64,000 bases of DNA from Edwardsiella tarda ATCC 15947 = NBRC 105688 (GCF_003113495.2 NZ_CP084506.1:1054001-1118000); one strand, 5' to 3'. Positions 18,289 to 28,589 are shown, counted from the first letter of the stretch. The notes: a model not told the origin generated them from the letters alone. Numbers and translations: made by a program.

Positions 18289-19560
18289 ATGAATACGCTT
18301 CCTACCCCACAGGCGACCTCGCCACTCTCTTGCTGGCTCGAGTATCTTGAGCAGCTACATACGAAAACCATCGATCTCGGTTTGGAACGCGTGCGGCGTG
18401 TCGCGCAGCGTCTGGACCTGCTGACGCCTGCGCCCGTGGTGTATACCGTGGCGGGTACTAACGGTAAGGGCACCACTTGCCGCACCTTGGAGGCCATCCT
18501 GATGGCGGCGGGCTATCGGGTGGGGGTCTATGGTTCTCCCCACCTGCTGCACTATCGCGAGCGGGTGCGCATTCAGCATCGTGAGTTGGATGATGCGGCG
18601 CATGCCGCCGCCTTCGCCGCCATTGAGGCGGGGCGTGATGGCGTATCATTAACCTATTTTGAGTTTGGCACCCTGGCGGCGTTGTATCTGTTCAAGCAGG
18701 CGGCGTTGGACGCGGTGATCCTGGAGGTTGGCCTCGGTGGGCGCCTGGACGCGACCAATATCGTCGATCCCAGCGTGGCGGTGGTGACCAGCATCGCGCT
18801 GGACCATACCGATTGGTTGGGCGATTCACGCGAGAGTATCGGCCGGGAGAAGGCCGGTATCTTCCGTGCCGCTAAGCCCGCCGTGGTGGGTGAGGCACAG
18901 ATGCCTGAGTCTATCGCGGCGGTGGCGGCGGCGTGCGCTGCCCGGTTGCTGCGGCGTGGCGTCGATTGGGACTTCAGTGCCGAGGCGACGAGCTGGCGCT
19001 GGTGCGCCGGGGAAAAGACGCTTGATGATTTACCGTTGCCGCAGGTGCCATTAGCGAACGCGGCGACGGCGCTGGCGGCGTTGGCCGCCGGGCCGCTGGC
19101 CGTCGATGAGGCGGCTATCCGCCAAGGGTTGCGTCACGCCGCCTTGCCGGGACGATTTCAGCAAGTTGGGGACGCACCGCGCCTGATTCTGGATGTGGCG
19201 CATAATCCGCATGCCGCCGCCTATCTGGCGCAACGCCTGCAAGCATTGCCGCGGCCTAAGCGGCTGCGGATGGTGATCGGCATGCTGAGCGACAAGGATA
19301 TCGCCGGCACCCTGGCCTGCCTGACGCCGTTGGTCGATGAGTGGTACTGCGCGCCGCTAAGCGGGCCGCGCGGAGCGCCAGCGTCTGCATTGACGGCGCA
19401 TCTGCCGGCTGGCGCACGCGTATTCGCCGATGTCGAGCAGGCCTGGCGCCAGGCGATGGATGAGGCTGACGCCGAGGATACGGTGGTGGTCTGTGGCTCG
19501 TTCCACACGGTTGCGCAGGTGATGGCGGTTCTACCGTCAGGAGGACGGGGTGGCGAGTAA
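18289..19560 (+). CDS. folC: bifunctional folylpolyglutamate/dihydrofolate synthase FolC
   Basis: Adds L-glutamate to dihydropteroate to form dihydrofolate and extends polyglutamate tails on tetrahydrofolates. It has 423 residues, as in E. coli (422). The ATP-binding loop is VAGTNGKGTTCR (GTNGKGT at residues 56-62). The Mur-ligase signature LEVGLGGRLDATNIV near residue 145 and LDVAHNPHAAAYLA near residue 302 are present. The 3' end overlaps dedD by 11 bases, so the two are translationally linked. It follows accD, the usual accD-folC-dedD-cvpA order. Confidence 0.96.
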   Translation: MNTLPTPQATSPLSCWLEYLEQLHTKTIDLGLERVRRVAQRLDLLTPAPVVYTVAGTNGKGTTCRTLEAILMAAGYRVGVYGSPHLLHYRERVRIQHRELDDAAHAAAFAAIEAGRDGVSLTYFEFGTLAALYLFKQAALDAVILEVGLGGRLDATNIVDPSVAVVTSIALDHTDWLGDSRESIGREKAGIFRAAKPAVVGEAQMPESIAAVAAACAARLLRRGVDWDFSAEATSWRWCAGEKTLDDLPLPQVPLANAATALAALAAGPLAVDEAAIRQGLRHAALPGRFQQVGDAPRLILDVAHNPHAAAYLAQRLQALPRPKRLRMVIGMLSDKDIAGTLACLTPLVDEWYCAPLSGPRGAPASALTAHLPAGARVFADVEQAWRQAMDEADAEDTVVVCGSFHTVAQVMAVLPSGGRGGE

Positions 19561-20359
19561 GTTCCAAAACCGACTGGTCGGGACGGTGATCCTGGTTGCG
19601 CTAGGGGTGATCGTACTGCCGGGCCTGTTGGATGGTCAGAAGAAGCATTATCAGGATGATTTCGCGGCGATCCCGTTGGTGCCCCGTCCCGGCGAAGATG
19701 ATCCGACGGATGCCATTCCGCCGGTGACGCAGCCATTGGGCGAGGCGCCCAGTACGGCAGCGCATGGCGGCGTGAATAGTACGCCAGCTGGCTCGGCAAC
19801 GGCGCCCTCGTCGGCATCTTCCGCTGCGGCCGCACCGACACGTGGCGCCGGTGAGCTGGTGGAGTTGAAACCGGTCGAGAGTCGCGCGCCGGAGCCGCGT
19901 CAGGTGGCGGAAGCGCCGACGATGGCACCGGCTCCGATGGTCGAGAGCCGTCCTAAACCGAGCGAGACGGCGCGAGCCGCGGAGAGCCGTGCGAAGCCCG
20001 TCGAACCGGCGAAGCGAGTGACGCCGCCGCCGCAGGAGACGCGTCCGGCCCCGGCGCCCACACCGGCCCCGACGCCAGCGCCCGCCCCGGCCCCACGGGC
20101 GGAGCAAGCGCCAGTCGGTCAGGCATATGTGGTACAGCTGGGTGCGTTGCGTAACGCCAGCAAGGTGAACGAAATCATCGCCAAGCTGCGCCTCTCCGGT
20201 TACCGGGCCTACAGCGTGCCTGCTACACCGGTTCAGGGGGAGATCACCCGGCTATTCGTCGGCCCGGAAGCCTCGCGCGCCAAGTTACAGGCGGCGTTGC
20301 CGGAGCTGAATAGCCTGAGCGGGCTGAATGGACAAATCCGCAATTACAGCGTGCGCTAA
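19550..20359 (+). CDS. dedD: cell-division SPOR-domain protein DedD
   Basis: Inner-membrane protein recruited to the septum, where its SPOR domain binds denuded glycan and supports FtsN-type activation of division. It has 269 residues, longer than E. coli DedD (220). Residues 1-8 are cytoplasmic, a membrane helix spans about 9-26 (LVGTVILVALGVIVLPGLL), then there is a long Ala/Pro/Glu-rich linker, and the SPOR domain starts near residue 190 (YVVQLGALRNASKVNEI). The extra length is in the linker. It starts with GTG (MASKFQNRLVG) after GGAGGA inside folC. A terminator follows. Confidence 0.94.
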   Translation: MASKFQNRLVGTVILVALGVIVLPGLLDGQKKHYQDDFAAIPLVPRPGEDDPTDAIPPVTQPLGEAPSTAAHGGVNSTPAGSATAPSSASSAAAAPTRGAGELVELKPVESRAPEPRQVAEAPTMAPAPMVESRPKPSETARAAESRAKPVEPAKRVTPPPQETRPAPAPTPAPTPAPAPAPRAEQAPVGQAYVVQLGALRNASKVNEIIAKLRLSGYRAYSVPATPVQGEITRLFVGPEASRAKLQAALPELNSLSGLNGQIRNYSVR

Positions 20360-20379
20360 GCCACGCAGCGGAGAGGGAT

Positions 20380-20417
20380 ACGGCGCTGTCCGCCTTGGCG
20401 GGCAGGGCCGTTTTTTT
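20380..20417 (+). terminator. rho-independent terminator after dedD
   Basis: ACGGCGCTGTCCGCC pairs imperfectly with GGCGGGCAGGGCCGT, followed by TTTTTTT ending at 20417. It separates folC-dedD from cvpA-purF. Confidence 0.8.
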
Positions 20418-20475
20418 GATGAAAACGGGGGTGTAGCAGGGCGGATTTATTTACGCCGAGCGCGGGAAATCTGCT

Positions 20476-20491
20476 ACGCAAACGTTTTCTT
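20476..20491 (+). promoter_or_regulatory. PurR operator of cvpA-purF
   Basis: ACGCAAACGTTTTCTT fits the PurR box consensus (ACGCAAACGTTTTCNT) at every defined base. It lies 59 bases before cvpA, just upstream of a likely -10 (TAGAAT, 20499-20504). PurR with hypoxanthine or guanine should repress this operon, as in E. coli. Confidence 0.93.
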
Positions 20492-20549
20492 TTTCTGTTA
20501 GAATGCGCCGCGAGTAGGATAGCGCGGCAATTCATGCTTTGGAATTATC

Positions 20550-21059
20550 ATGGTTTGGATTGATTGGGTCATTATTGGCATCATCGGATTTTCTGCTTTA
20601 GTCAGCCTGATCCGGGGATTCGTGCGCGAGGCGTTGTCACTGGTTACCTGGGGGGCGGCGTTCTTTGTTGCCAGCCATTTTTACTCTTATCTGGCTGCCT
20701 TTTTTACCCGTTTTGAAGATGCGCTGGTGCGTAACGGTATTGCGATTGCGGTGTTGTTTATCGCAACCCTGATCGTCGGTGCTATCGTTAACTATGTGAT
20801 CGGTTCCCTGGTGGAACGTACCGGCCTAAGCGGTACGGATCGGGTGCTTGGCGTCTGTTTCGGCGCGTTGCGCGGCGTGTTGATCGTCGCGGCCCTGTTG
20901 TTCTTCCTGGATACGTTTACGGCGATGGCGCAGAGCGAGGAGTGGCAGCAATCCCGGCTCATCCCGCAGTTCAGCCCTATCATCAGGTGGTCGTTTGACT
21001 ATCTGCAAAGCACGTCGAGTTTCTTACCGGAGCATATGCCTGCCATGCCGCTCCGGTAA
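20550..21059 (+). CDS. cvpA: CvpA family inner-membrane protein
   Basis: Inner-membrane protein named from its need for colicin V production; its biochemical role is not settled. It has 169 residues (E. coli 162) with four hydrophobic segments: WVIIGIIGFSALVSLI, VTWGAAFFVASHFYSYL, GIAIAVLFIATLIVGAIVNY and the segment around GALRGVLIVAALLFFL. The conserved GFVREALSL and GLSGTDRVLGVCFG segments fit the family. It is the promoter-proximal gene of the PurR-controlled cvpA-purF operon; purF follows after 21 bases. Confidence 0.95.
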   Translation: MVWIDWVIIGIIGFSALVSLIRGFVREALSLVTWGAAFFVASHFYSYLAAFFTRFEDALVRNGIAIAVLFIATLIVGAIVNYVIGSLVERTGLSGTDRVLGVCFGALRGVLIVAALLFFLDTFTAMAQSEEWQQSRLIPQFSPIIRWSFDYLQSTSSFLPEHMPAMPLR

Positions 21060-21080
21060 CGCTGATGAGGAAATGACAAC

Positions 21081-22598
21081 ATGTGCGGTATTGTCGGTAT
21101 CGCCGGTTTTACGCCGGTAAACCAGTCCATCTATGATGCATTGACGGTGTTGCAGCATCGCGGCCAGGACGCCGCAGGCATCGTTACCATCGATGATAAC
21201 CATACCTTTCGCCTGCGTAAGGCTAATGGGCTGGTGAGCGATGTGTTCGAGGCGCGTCACATGCAGCGCCTACAGGGAAATATGGGGATAGGGCATGTGC
21301 GCTATCCCACCGCCGGCAGCTCCAGCGCCTCCGAGGCGCAGCCGTTCTATGTGAATTCCCCCTTTGGCATCACCTTGGCGCATAACGGTAACCTGACTAA
21401 TGCCCATCAGTTGAAGCAACAGCTGTTCGAGCATGCCCGGCGCCACGTCAATACCTCCTCCGACTCCGAAATCCTGTTAAATGTGTTCGCCTATGAGTTG
21501 GATCGCTACGATAGCTATCCGCTGAGCGAGGAGAACATCTTTGCCGCTGTCGCCGCGACGCACCGCCAGATCCGCGGGGCCTATGCCTGCGTGGCGATGA
21601 TCATCGGTCATGGCATGGTCGCCTTCCGCGACCCCAACGGTATCCGTCCGCTAGTGATCGGTAAGCGCGATCTGGCGGATGGCCGCACCGAGTATATGGT
21701 CGCCTCGGAGAGCGTGGCGCTGGATACGCTCGGCTTCGACTTTATCCGTGATGTGGCGCCGGGGGAGGCGATCTACATCAACACGCTGGGGCAGCTGTTT
21801 ACGCGCCAGTGTGCGCAGGAGCCGAAGAATCACCCCTGCCTGTTTGAGTATGTCTACTTCGCCCGTCCAGACTCCTTCATCGACAAGATCTCCGTCTATA
21901 GCGCCCGGGTACGTATGGGGCAGAAACTGGGCGAGAAGATCGCGCGTGAGTGGGAAGATCTGGATATCGATGTGGTGATCCCGATCCCGGAGACCTCTTG
22001 CGACATCGCCCTGCAAATCGCCCGTATTCTGGATAAGCCTTACCGTCAGGGGTTCGTTAAGAATCGCTATGTCGGCCGTACCTTCATCATGCCGGGTCAA
22101 CAACTGCGGCGTAAGTCGGTACGCCGTAAGCTGAACGCTAACCGTGCCGAATTCCGCGATAAGAATGTGTTATTGGTGGATGACTCCATCGTGCGTGGCA
22201 CCACCTCCGAACAGATCATCGAGATGGCGCGTGAGGCGGGCGCCCGTCGGGTCTACCTGGCTTCCGCGGCGCCAGAGATCCGTTTCCCGAATGTGTATGG
22301 CATCGATATGCCGAGCGTCAGTGAGCTGATCGCGCATGGCCGTGAGGTGGATGAGATCCGCCAGTTGATCGGCGCCGATGGCTTGATCTTCCAAGATCTC
22401 GACGATCTGGTCGACGCGGTCCGCGAGGATAATCCCGACATCGAACAGTTCGAGTGTTCGGTATTTAATGGCGTCTACATTACACGCGATGTGGATCAAT
22501 CCTACCTGGATTATCTACAGTCTCTGCGCAGCGACGACAGCAAGGCGTTGAGCAATCAGCAACAAGCCGAGGATTTGGCGCTGTATAACGAAGGCTAA
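21081..22598 (+). CDS. purF: amidophosphoribosyltransferase PurF
   Basis: First committed step of purine synthesis; makes 5-phosphoribosylamine from PRPP and glutamine. Its 505 residues equal E. coli PurF. The N-terminal glutamine amidotransferase domain begins [10 protein letters not shown], with Cys2 the nucleophile and no propeptide. The C-terminal phosphoribosyltransferase domain contains the PRPP loop [18 protein letters not shown] near residue 361. The gene is the second in a PurR-regulated operon and is followed by a terminator. GATGAGGAAATGACAAC precedes the ATG. Confidence 0.98.
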   Translation: MCGIVGIAGFTPVNQSIYDALTVLQHRGQDAAGIVTIDDNHTFRLRKANGLVSDVFEARHMQRLQGNMGIGHVRYPTAGSSSASEAQPFYVNSPFGITLAHNGNLTNAHQLKQQLFEHARRHVNTSSDSEILLNVFAYELDRYDSYPLSEENIFAAVAATHRQIRGAYACVAMIIGHGMVAFRDPNGIRPLVIGKRDLADGRTEYMVASESVALDTLGFDFIRDVAPGEAIYINTLGQLFTRQCAQEPKNHPCLFEYVYFARPDSFIDKISVYSARVRMGQKLGEKIAREWEDLDIDVVIPIPETSCDIALQIARILDKPYRQGFVKNRYVGRTFIMPGQQLRRKSVRRKLNANRAEFRDKNVLLVDDSIVRGTTSEQIIEMAREAGARRVYLASAAPEIRFPNVYGIDMPSVSELIAHGREVDEIRQLIGADGLIFQDLDDLVDAVREDNPDIEQFECSVFNGVYITRDVDQSYLDYLQSLRSDDSKALSNQQQAEDLALYNEG

Positions 22599-22625
22599 CG
22601 CACGTTTCGTCTTCCTTTCCCGATG

Positions 22626-22650
22626 ACGGGCCGCCGATGCGGCCCGTTTT
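22626..22650 (+). terminator. rho-independent terminator of purF
   Basis: ACGGGCCGC (22626-22634) pairs with GCGGCCCGT (22639-22647) and is followed by TTTT. It lies 27 bases after the purF stop. Confidence 0.82.
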
Positions 22651-22718
22651 CGCTTGCGCCATCTGTCGGCTTGCGGCAAAGTCGCAGCAGCAGAGTGAAT
22701 GAGAGTGAGTAACGGGCG

Positions 22719-23312
22719 ATGAAACGACTGATTATCGGTATCTCCGGCGCCAGTGGCGTGATTTACGGGATCCGTTTGCTAGAGGTGTTGCGTAGCCACC
22801 CAGAGGTAGAAACCCACCTGGTGATGAGTCAGGCGGCACGCCAGACCTTGGCGTTGGAGACGGATCGCAGCCTGCGTGAGGTCTTGGCCTTGGCGGATGT
22901 GGTGCATGACGTGCGCGATATCGCCGCCGCGATCTCCTCCGGCTCCTTTAAGACCGCCGGCATGGTTATCTTGCCTTGTTCCATCAAAACCCTCTCCGGC
23001 ATCGTGCATGGTTACAGCGATACGCTATTGATCCGCGCCGCCGACGTGGTGTTGAAGGAGCGTCGACCATTGGTGCTATGTGTGCGAGAGACGCCGTTGC
23101 ATCTGGGGCATCTGCGTATGATGACCAGTGCCGCCGAGTTGGGGGCGGTGATCATGCCGCCGGTACCCGCCTTCTACCACCGTCCACAGCGGATCGAGGA
23201 GATCATCGATCAGACGGTGAACCGGGTATTGGATCAGCTGGATATCACCCTGCCGCACGAGTTGTTTCCTCGTTGGCAGGGCGGGCATCGGACGCCAGAT
23301 AGCGCGACCTGA
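22719..23312 (+). CDS. ubiX: flavin prenyltransferase UbiX
   Basis: Joins a dimethylallyl unit to FMN to make the prenylated cofactor used by the decarboxylase UbiD in ubiquinone synthesis. It has 197 residues (E. coli 189). The flavoprotein N-terminus IIGISGASGVIYGIRLLEVL, the SSGSFKTAGMVILPCSIKTL segment and RETPLHLGHLRMM are conserved. The start is ATG at 22719. It follows purF as in E. coli but behind a terminator. In E. coli argT-hisJQMP come next; here a convergent SDR gene begins five bases after its stop. Confidence 0.96.
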   Translation: MKRLIIGISGASGVIYGIRLLEVLRSHPEVETHLVMSQAARQTLALETDRSLREVLALADVVHDVRDIAAAISSGSFKTAGMVILPCSIKTLSGIVHGYSDTLLIRAADVVLKERRPLVLCVRETPLHLGHLRMMTSAAELGAVIMPPVPAFYHRPQRIEEIIDQTVNRVLDQLDITLPHELFPRWQGGHRTPDSAT

Positions 23313-23317
23313 GGCGC

Positions 23318-24031
23318 TTATTGGGCGGCGATATCGAATTGCGTGCCGTTGACGGCGGCGGCCGCCGGTGAACAGAGCCAGAGCACCAGATCCGCGATGC
23401 TGTGCGTCGTGGCGGGGCAACCGAGGATCTTCTCGTCACGCGTCGCTGTGAGCGACGGGAGTGGGGTTGTGACGCTGGGGATCAACTGATTGACCGTGAT
23501 GCCTTGTGGCCCGAGATCTTGCGCCATGGCTCGGGTGAGGGCGCCCAGCGCGGCTCGTCCCATGGCACAAAGTGCGTCGCTGTGATCGGCCTCTTGCCGT
23601 GTGCTGCTGATATGGATGATGCGTCCCCCTGCCGGCATCTGGCGTGCGGCCAGTTGGCTGGTGAGAAACACCGCCCGGACATTGATCTCCATGCTCTGTT
23701 CAAATTCACGCAACTCGATCTCATCGAAGGGCTTACAGATGATCACGGCGGCGTGATTCACCAGAATATCGATGCGCCCCCACAACTCTAACGTGCGGGT
23801 GATGGCGCGCACGCAGGTCTCTGGATTGCGTGCGTCGGTACGCAAGGCGACGGCTTCGCCCCCCTGCTGGCGGATCTGGGCGGTCAGTAACCGGGCTTCC
23901 TGCTCCGAGTGGTGGTAGGTCAGCGCGACGCGTGCGCCCGCGGCGGCGAGTGCGCGGACGATGGCCGCGCCGCTCCCCTGTGCGCCCGCAGTGACCAGCG
24001 CGACTTTATCGTGCAATAAGGCTTGGTTCAT
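23318..24031 (-). CDS. short-chain dehydrogenase/reductase-like protein with altered active site
   Basis: A 237-residue Rossmann-fold protein of the SDR superfamily. The cofactor loop is VTAGAQGSGAAIV (residues 13-25) and the NNAG-equivalent is VNHAA at residues 91-95. The catalytic Ser (residues 142-143, HISSTRQ) is kept. The expected Tyr-x3-Lys is replaced: aligned on the following AAL helix it reads Cys155-AMG-Arg159. Enzymatic oxidoreduction by the usual mechanism is therefore doubtful. No E. coli gene occupies this position. Function and substrate are unknown. It converges with ubiX with only five bases between stops. Confidence 0.85.
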   Translation of the reverse strand: MNQALLHDKVALVTAGAQGSGAAIVRALAAAGARVALTYHHSEQEARLLTAQIRQQGGEAVALRTDARNPETCVRAITRTLELWGRIDILVNHAAVIICKPFDEIELREFEQSMEINVRAVFLTSQLAARQMPAGGRIIHISSTRQEADHSDALCAMGRAALGALTRAMAQDLGPQGITVNQLIPSVTTPLPSLTATRDEKILGCPATTHSIADLVLWLCSPAAAAVNGTQFDIAAQ

Positions 24032-24244
24032 AGATGCTCCACTAATGGGGCGCCGTGCCCGAATCGGGTACCCGGGGGATCGTAGCCGCCGACACTTGTC
24101 GCCGCGGCTAGGTATAGCGCCAACTGTCGCGGGGACTCTGTACGGTCTACACCGTCTAGAGGCACCCGACCATCAGTGTAGTCAACGTGCTACATCGCTC
24201 CGGACGTCCGGTGCGCTCGCATGCACATTCGATGCTTTACCAGG

Positions 24245-25141
24245 CTATTTGACGATGTCATCCAATGCCTCGCGCAGATCGTAGTAGCGGAAACCGAATC
24301 CTGCCTCCTCCAGGCGACGTGGCAATACGCGCTGGCCGCCGAGCAACATCAGGCTTGCCTCACCCAATAGGGCGCGTAGCGCTAGCGCCGGTACCCGCAT
24401 CAGGGTGGGGCGCCCCAAGACCTCGCCCAGTGTCGCGACAAACTGCTCATTGCGTACCGGGTAGGGTGCCGTCATATTAAACGGCCCATGCAGGGTGGGA
24501 TTATCGAGCAAGTAAAGGATGGCATTGATCATGTCATCGATATGGATCCACGACAGATATTGATGGCCGCTGCCCAATTCGCCGCCGAGCCCCAGGCGGA
24601 ATAACGGCAGCATTCGCCCCAGGGCCCCGCCATGCGGAGCCAGCACGATGCCGGTGCGCATCAGGCAGACCCGAGTCTGCTCGCTCTCGGCCTCGCGAGC
24701 CAACGCTTCCCAACGAACACACAGGCGATGGGTGAAATCGTCTACGGGTGCGTCATCTTCATTGAGTGGCGTATCGTCCTGATTGCCGTAATAGCCGACG
24801 GCAGATCCGGAGAGTAACACGCTGGGCGGACGTTGGCTGGCTCGGATCAGGCTGGCCAGGCGTTGCGTGATCTGCCAGCGGCTATCGCATAGCCGCTGTT
24901 TCTGCGCGGCACTCCAGCGTTTATCGACGATCGGCTCCCCGGCGAGGTTGATGACGGCGTCGTAGCCATCCAACGTGCTGAGGGTATCGAGCGAGCTCAG
25001 CAGGGTGACCGCCTCGCCGAGCCGTTGCCGGGCTCGCGTCACGTCACGCGTCAGGGCAGTCAGCTGATGGCCAAGGATCTGTAGTCGGGCGCAAAGCGCG
25101 CTACCGATAAGGCCGGTGGCGCCGGTGATCAAGATCTCCAT
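24245..25141 (-). CDS. yfcH: TIGR01777 family epimerase-like protein YfcH
   Basis: A 298-residue NAD(P)-binding protein of the atypical SDR family TIGR01777; E. coli YfcH has 297. The Rossmann motif [18 protein letters not shown] is at the N-terminus. The segment [18 protein letters not shown] and the [13 protein letters not shown] active-site region (Ser and Tyr) are characteristic. A DUF1731 C-terminal domain begins near [15 protein letters not shown]. The reaction is unknown. It is followed upstream on the same strand by folX and yfcG, as in E. coli. Confidence 0.93.
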   Translation of the reverse strand: MEILITGATGLIGSALCARLQILGHQLTALTRDVTRARQRLGEAVTLLSSLDTLSTLDGYDAVINLAGEPIVDKRWSAAQKQRLCDSRWQITQRLASLIRASQRPPSVLLSGSAVGYYGNQDDTPLNEDDAPVDDFTHRLCVRWEALAREAESEQTRVCLMRTGIVLAPHGGALGRMLPLFRLGLGGELGSGHQYLSWIHIDDMINAILYLLDNPTLHGPFNMTAPYPVRNEQFVATLGEVLGRPTLMRVPALALRALLGEASLMLLGGQRVLPRRLEEAGFGFRYYDLREALDDIVK

Positions 25142-25185
25142 AGGTAGGCTCCTTGCGGTGCACGCCGGTGCACCATCCGCGTCGC

Positions 25186-25560
25186 TTAATCCCCACGGCT
25201 ATAGCGCATGGTCAGGGAGACCGAGTCGGCATAGCGCAGGGCGTAGAGTTTATCGACCTCTACTTCAGCATAGGTGACCCAGGGATGTTCACAAGCGATG
25301 GTTAACACATCCTGCGTCAATTTCTCTAGCAGCGCGAAACGGTTTTGCTCCACATGGGCGATGATCCGTTTGGTGATGGTGCGATAGTTGAGCGCATCGG
25401 CGATATCTTCGCTGTGGCGAGCCTGCTGGGCTGGGTAGTGGATCGCGATGTTGATCACCACGTCCTGGCGGTTGGCGATCTCCTCTTCCTTGATACCGAT
25501 GAAGGTACGTAGACGCAGGTTCTTGATTTTAATGATGGCATCGGGAAAGTGTTGACTCAT
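25186..25560 (-). CDS. folX: dihydroneopterin triphosphate 2'-epimerase FolX
   Basis: Interconverts 7,8-dihydroneopterin triphosphate and dihydromonapterin triphosphate, feeding tetrahydromonapterin synthesis in E. coli. It has 124 residues (E. coli 120) of the tunnelling fold shared with FolB. The segments [18 protein letters not shown] and [15 protein letters not shown] are diagnostic, and [11 protein letters not shown] follows. It shares strand and spacing (44 bases) with yfcH and may be in the same transcript. Upstream on the same strand, 67 bases away, is yfcG. Confidence 0.95.
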   Translation of the reverse strand: MSQHFPDAIIKIKNLRLRTFIGIKEEEIANRQDVVINIAIHYPAQQARHSEDIADALNYRTITKRIIAHVEQNRFALLEKLTQDVLTIACEHPWVTYAEVEVDKLYALRYADSVSLTMRYSRGD

Positions 25561-25627
25561 AAGACATCCTGGATGGTAACAACAACAGTGGGCGGTACGG
25601 GCCGCCCGTGCTCATAAATGTAGGCGG

Positions 25628-26254
25628 TTACGCCTGGGCGAGTCGGTAGGCGCGCTGGGTCGCGGGGCGCGCCTGGATAGCGTGGAACCAGCGCGTGACC
25701 GCCGGGTAATCGGCCAGATCGACCCGTTGGCGCGCATGCGGTACCACCCAGGGGTAGGTGGCCATATCGGCGATGCTGTAGGCCTCGCCCGCCAGGTAGG
25801 CGTGGCGTTGTAATTGACGCTCTAGCACGCCGTACAGGCGTAATGCCTCCGTCTGGTAGCGCTCGATGGCGTAAGGAACCGGTAACGGGGCATAGTAGTT
25901 AAAATGGTGATTCTGCCCGAGCATCGGGCCGAACCCGCTCACTTGCCAGAACAACCACTGTAGGGTGTCGGCGCGCGTACGCAGATCGCTGCCGAGGAAA
26001 CGCCCACTCTTCTCTGCCAGATAGAGCAAGATGGCCCCAGACTCGAACAAACTGAGCGGCGCGCCGCCATCGGCCGGTTGCTGATCGACGATCGCCGGGA
26101 TCTTGTTGTTGGGCGAGATGGCGAGAAACTCAGGGGAAAACTGTTCGTCGGCATCGAGCGCGACGCGGTGTAAACGGTAGGGGAGATCGCACTCTTCCAG
26201 AAACAGGGTAATCTTGTGGCCATTGGGGGTCGGGGCATAATAAAGATCGATCAT
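25628..26254 (-). CDS. yfcG: glutathione transferase-like disulfide reductase YfcG
   Basis: Nu-class glutathione transferase homologue; E. coli YfcG has disulfide-bond reductase activity with bound GSSG. It has 208 residues. The N-terminal thioredoxin-like domain starts MIDLYYAPTPNGHKITLFLEE, with Thr9 and Asn11 as the expected glutathione-contacting residues in place of a catalytic Ser or Tyr. The conserved ISPNNKIPAIVD and LFESGAILLYLAEKSG complete the glutathione site. The start is the second of two adjacent ATGs after AGGAAGAG, matching E. coli. It diverges from yfcF. Confidence 0.94.
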   Translation of the reverse strand: MIDLYYAPTPNGHKITLFLEECDLPYRLHRVALDADEQFSPEFLAISPNNKIPAIVDQQPADGGAPLSLFESGAILLYLAEKSGRFLGSDLRTRADTLQWLFWQVSGFGPMLGQNHHFNYYAPLPVPYAIERYQTEALRLYGVLERQLQRHAYLAGEAYSIADMATYPWVVPHARQRVDLADYPAVTRWFHAIQARPATQRAYRLAQA

Positions 26255-26482
26255 CATCTCTTCCTGCGAGTGGGGGGATGTCTGGCGACTATAGAGCAAA
26301 TTGCAGGGGGAAAAAAGGACGATGTTAACAGATTGTTTTCTTATAGCACGGATTTAGCTTGTACGGCATTTATCGCCAATGAGCGGGTAAGCTGGCGTTT
26401 CGCGGCGGATGAAACATGGCATACTGTGTCCGAGAGGGCGCCGCTGTCGCCGGACGTTGCGTGTATGCCTGCCCGCTGTTGA

Positions 26483-27142
<660 letters not shown>

Positions 27143-27240
27143 GGCTGGTGTCCGCTTCCCGGGCTGGGTACACTGTGCCTGAGCAGGATGCCCTCGGGTT
27201 GGGGGCAGGCTATGGTCGATTGTTTGTTGAGAATTCCACG

Positions 27241-27786
27241 ATGAAACTGATGTTTATCTCCGATATCCACGGCTCGCTCAGTGCGACGGAACACGCCTTG
27301 TCGCTGTTCGAACGCAGTGGCAGCCACTGGCTGATCCTGTTGGGGGATGTGCTGAATCACGGGCCGCGTAATCCGTTACCGGATCGTTACGATCCGCCCG
27401 CAGTCGCCGAATGCCTGAACGGTTATGCGTCTCGCATCATCGCCGTGCGCGGCAACTGCGACAGCGAGGTCGATCAGATGCTGCTTAACTTCCCGTTGAT
27501 GGCATCGTGGCAGCAGGTGCTGTTGCCGCAGCGGCGTTTGTTTCTGACTCACGGCCATCTTTATCATCCGCAACAGTTGCCGCCACTGGCCGCCGGCGAT
27601 GTGCTGGTCTACGGTCATACTCATCTGCCGCAGGCGCAGCGCCAGGGGGAACATATTTACTTTAACCCCGGCTCCATCAGCCTGCCGAAAGGGGGCAACG
27701 TGCCGAGTTTCGGGATGCTGGAGGGGAATCAGATGTGGGTTCAGGCCCTGCACGGTACAGAGAGACTGGCAGAGGTAAGATGGTAA
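27241..27786 (+). CDS. yfcE: metallophosphodiesterase YfcE
   Basis: Manganese-dependent phosphodiesterase of the calcineurin-like superfamily, active on model phosphodiesters in E. coli; its cellular substrate is unknown. It has 181 residues (E. coli 184). All metal-site motifs are visible: SDIHGS, LGDVLNHGPRN, RGNCDSEVD, THGHLYHP and YGHTHLP. The start at 27241 (MKLMFISDIHGS) is chosen because it matches the family; the open frame continues upstream to 27088 through the 3' end of yfcF. It precedes yfcD, as in E. coli. Confidence 0.95.
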   Translation: MKLMFISDIHGSLSATEHALSLFERSGSHWLILLGDVLNHGPRNPLPDRYDPPAVAECLNGYASRIIAVRGNCDSEVDQMLLNFPLMASWQQVLLPQRRLFLTHGHLYHPQQLPPLAAGDVLVYGHTHLPQAQRQGEHIYFNPGSISLPKGGNVPSFGMLEGNQMWVQALHGTERLAEVRW

Positions 27787-27875
27787 TTTGCTTTGGCGAG
27801 GGGCCATGCCACCGCAGGGTGCAGAGGCAGAGTGCGCGTGAGCGCGAGTGAGAATGAGTCATAGGGTAGCAGAGG

Positions 27876-28520
27876 ATGGTGGATCAACAGGTTAACCGCG
27901 AGATCGAGTGGGTGGACATCGTCGATGAACACAACGAGGTGATCGCACAGGCCAGTCGGCAGCAGATGCGTGCGCAGCAGCTACGTCATCGCGCCACCTA
28001 TATCGTGGTGCATAACGGTATGGGGCAAATCTTGGTGCAGAAGCGGACCGAGAGTAAGGATTTCTATCCCGGCTGGATGGATGCCACTGCCGGCGGTGTG
28101 GTGCAGAGTGGCGAGAATATGCTGGAGTCGGCGCGCCGGGAGGCGGAGGAGGAGCTGGGGATCGCCGGAGTCCCCTTCGCCGATCATGGCCTGTTTTACT
28201 ATCAGCAGGCGGATTGCCGGGTGTGGGGGGGGCTATTTAGCTGCGTCTCTCATGGCCCCTTCGCCTTACAGGAAGAGGAGGTGGAGTCGGTCTGTTGGAT
28301 GACGCCACAGGAGATCGCCGCTCAGTGTGATAGCTTCACACCCGACTCTATCCACGCCCTGTCGTTGTGGATGGCGCGTAACAGTGAGGGTGAGGCGCCT
28401 GCGTTATGTACGCGTTGCAGCGAGGTGGATGCGAGCCAGCCTCCGCTGGTTTCGACCCCGCGTCTGGCCGAGCGGGAAGCCGGCGATGACGCCGACCCCG
28501 TAGGTAGCGAACAGGCATGA
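27876..28520 (+). CDS. yfcD: Nudix hydrolase YfcD with C-terminal extension
   Basis: Nudix-superfamily hydrolase of unknown substrate. The Nudix box runs [23 protein letters not shown] at about residues 70-92 with the REAEEELG metal-binding glutamates. Residues up to about 177 align well with E. coli YfcD (180 residues). About 37 further residues at the C-terminus, rich in Glu, Ala and Asp with two cysteines ([12 protein letters not shown]), are extra. The start may be ATG 27876 or GTG 27879; AGAGG just upstream fits the latter slightly better. It follows yfcE after 89 bases. Confidence 0.92.
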   Translation: MVDQQVNREIEWVDIVDEHNEVIAQASRQQMRAQQLRHRATYIVVHNGMGQILVQKRTESKDFYPGWMDATAGGVVQSGENMLESARREAEEELGIAGVPFADHGLFYYQQADCRVWGGLFSCVSHGPFALQEEEVESVCWMTPQEIAAQCDSFTPDSIHALSLWMARNSEGEAPALCTRCSEVDASQPPLVSTPRLAEREAGDDADPVGSEQA

Positions 28521-28589
28521 TCCTCGTGCTGTGCCGCGAATCAAGCCATCATCAGGCATAAGGCAATCATCAGGTTTATAAATGGCATT

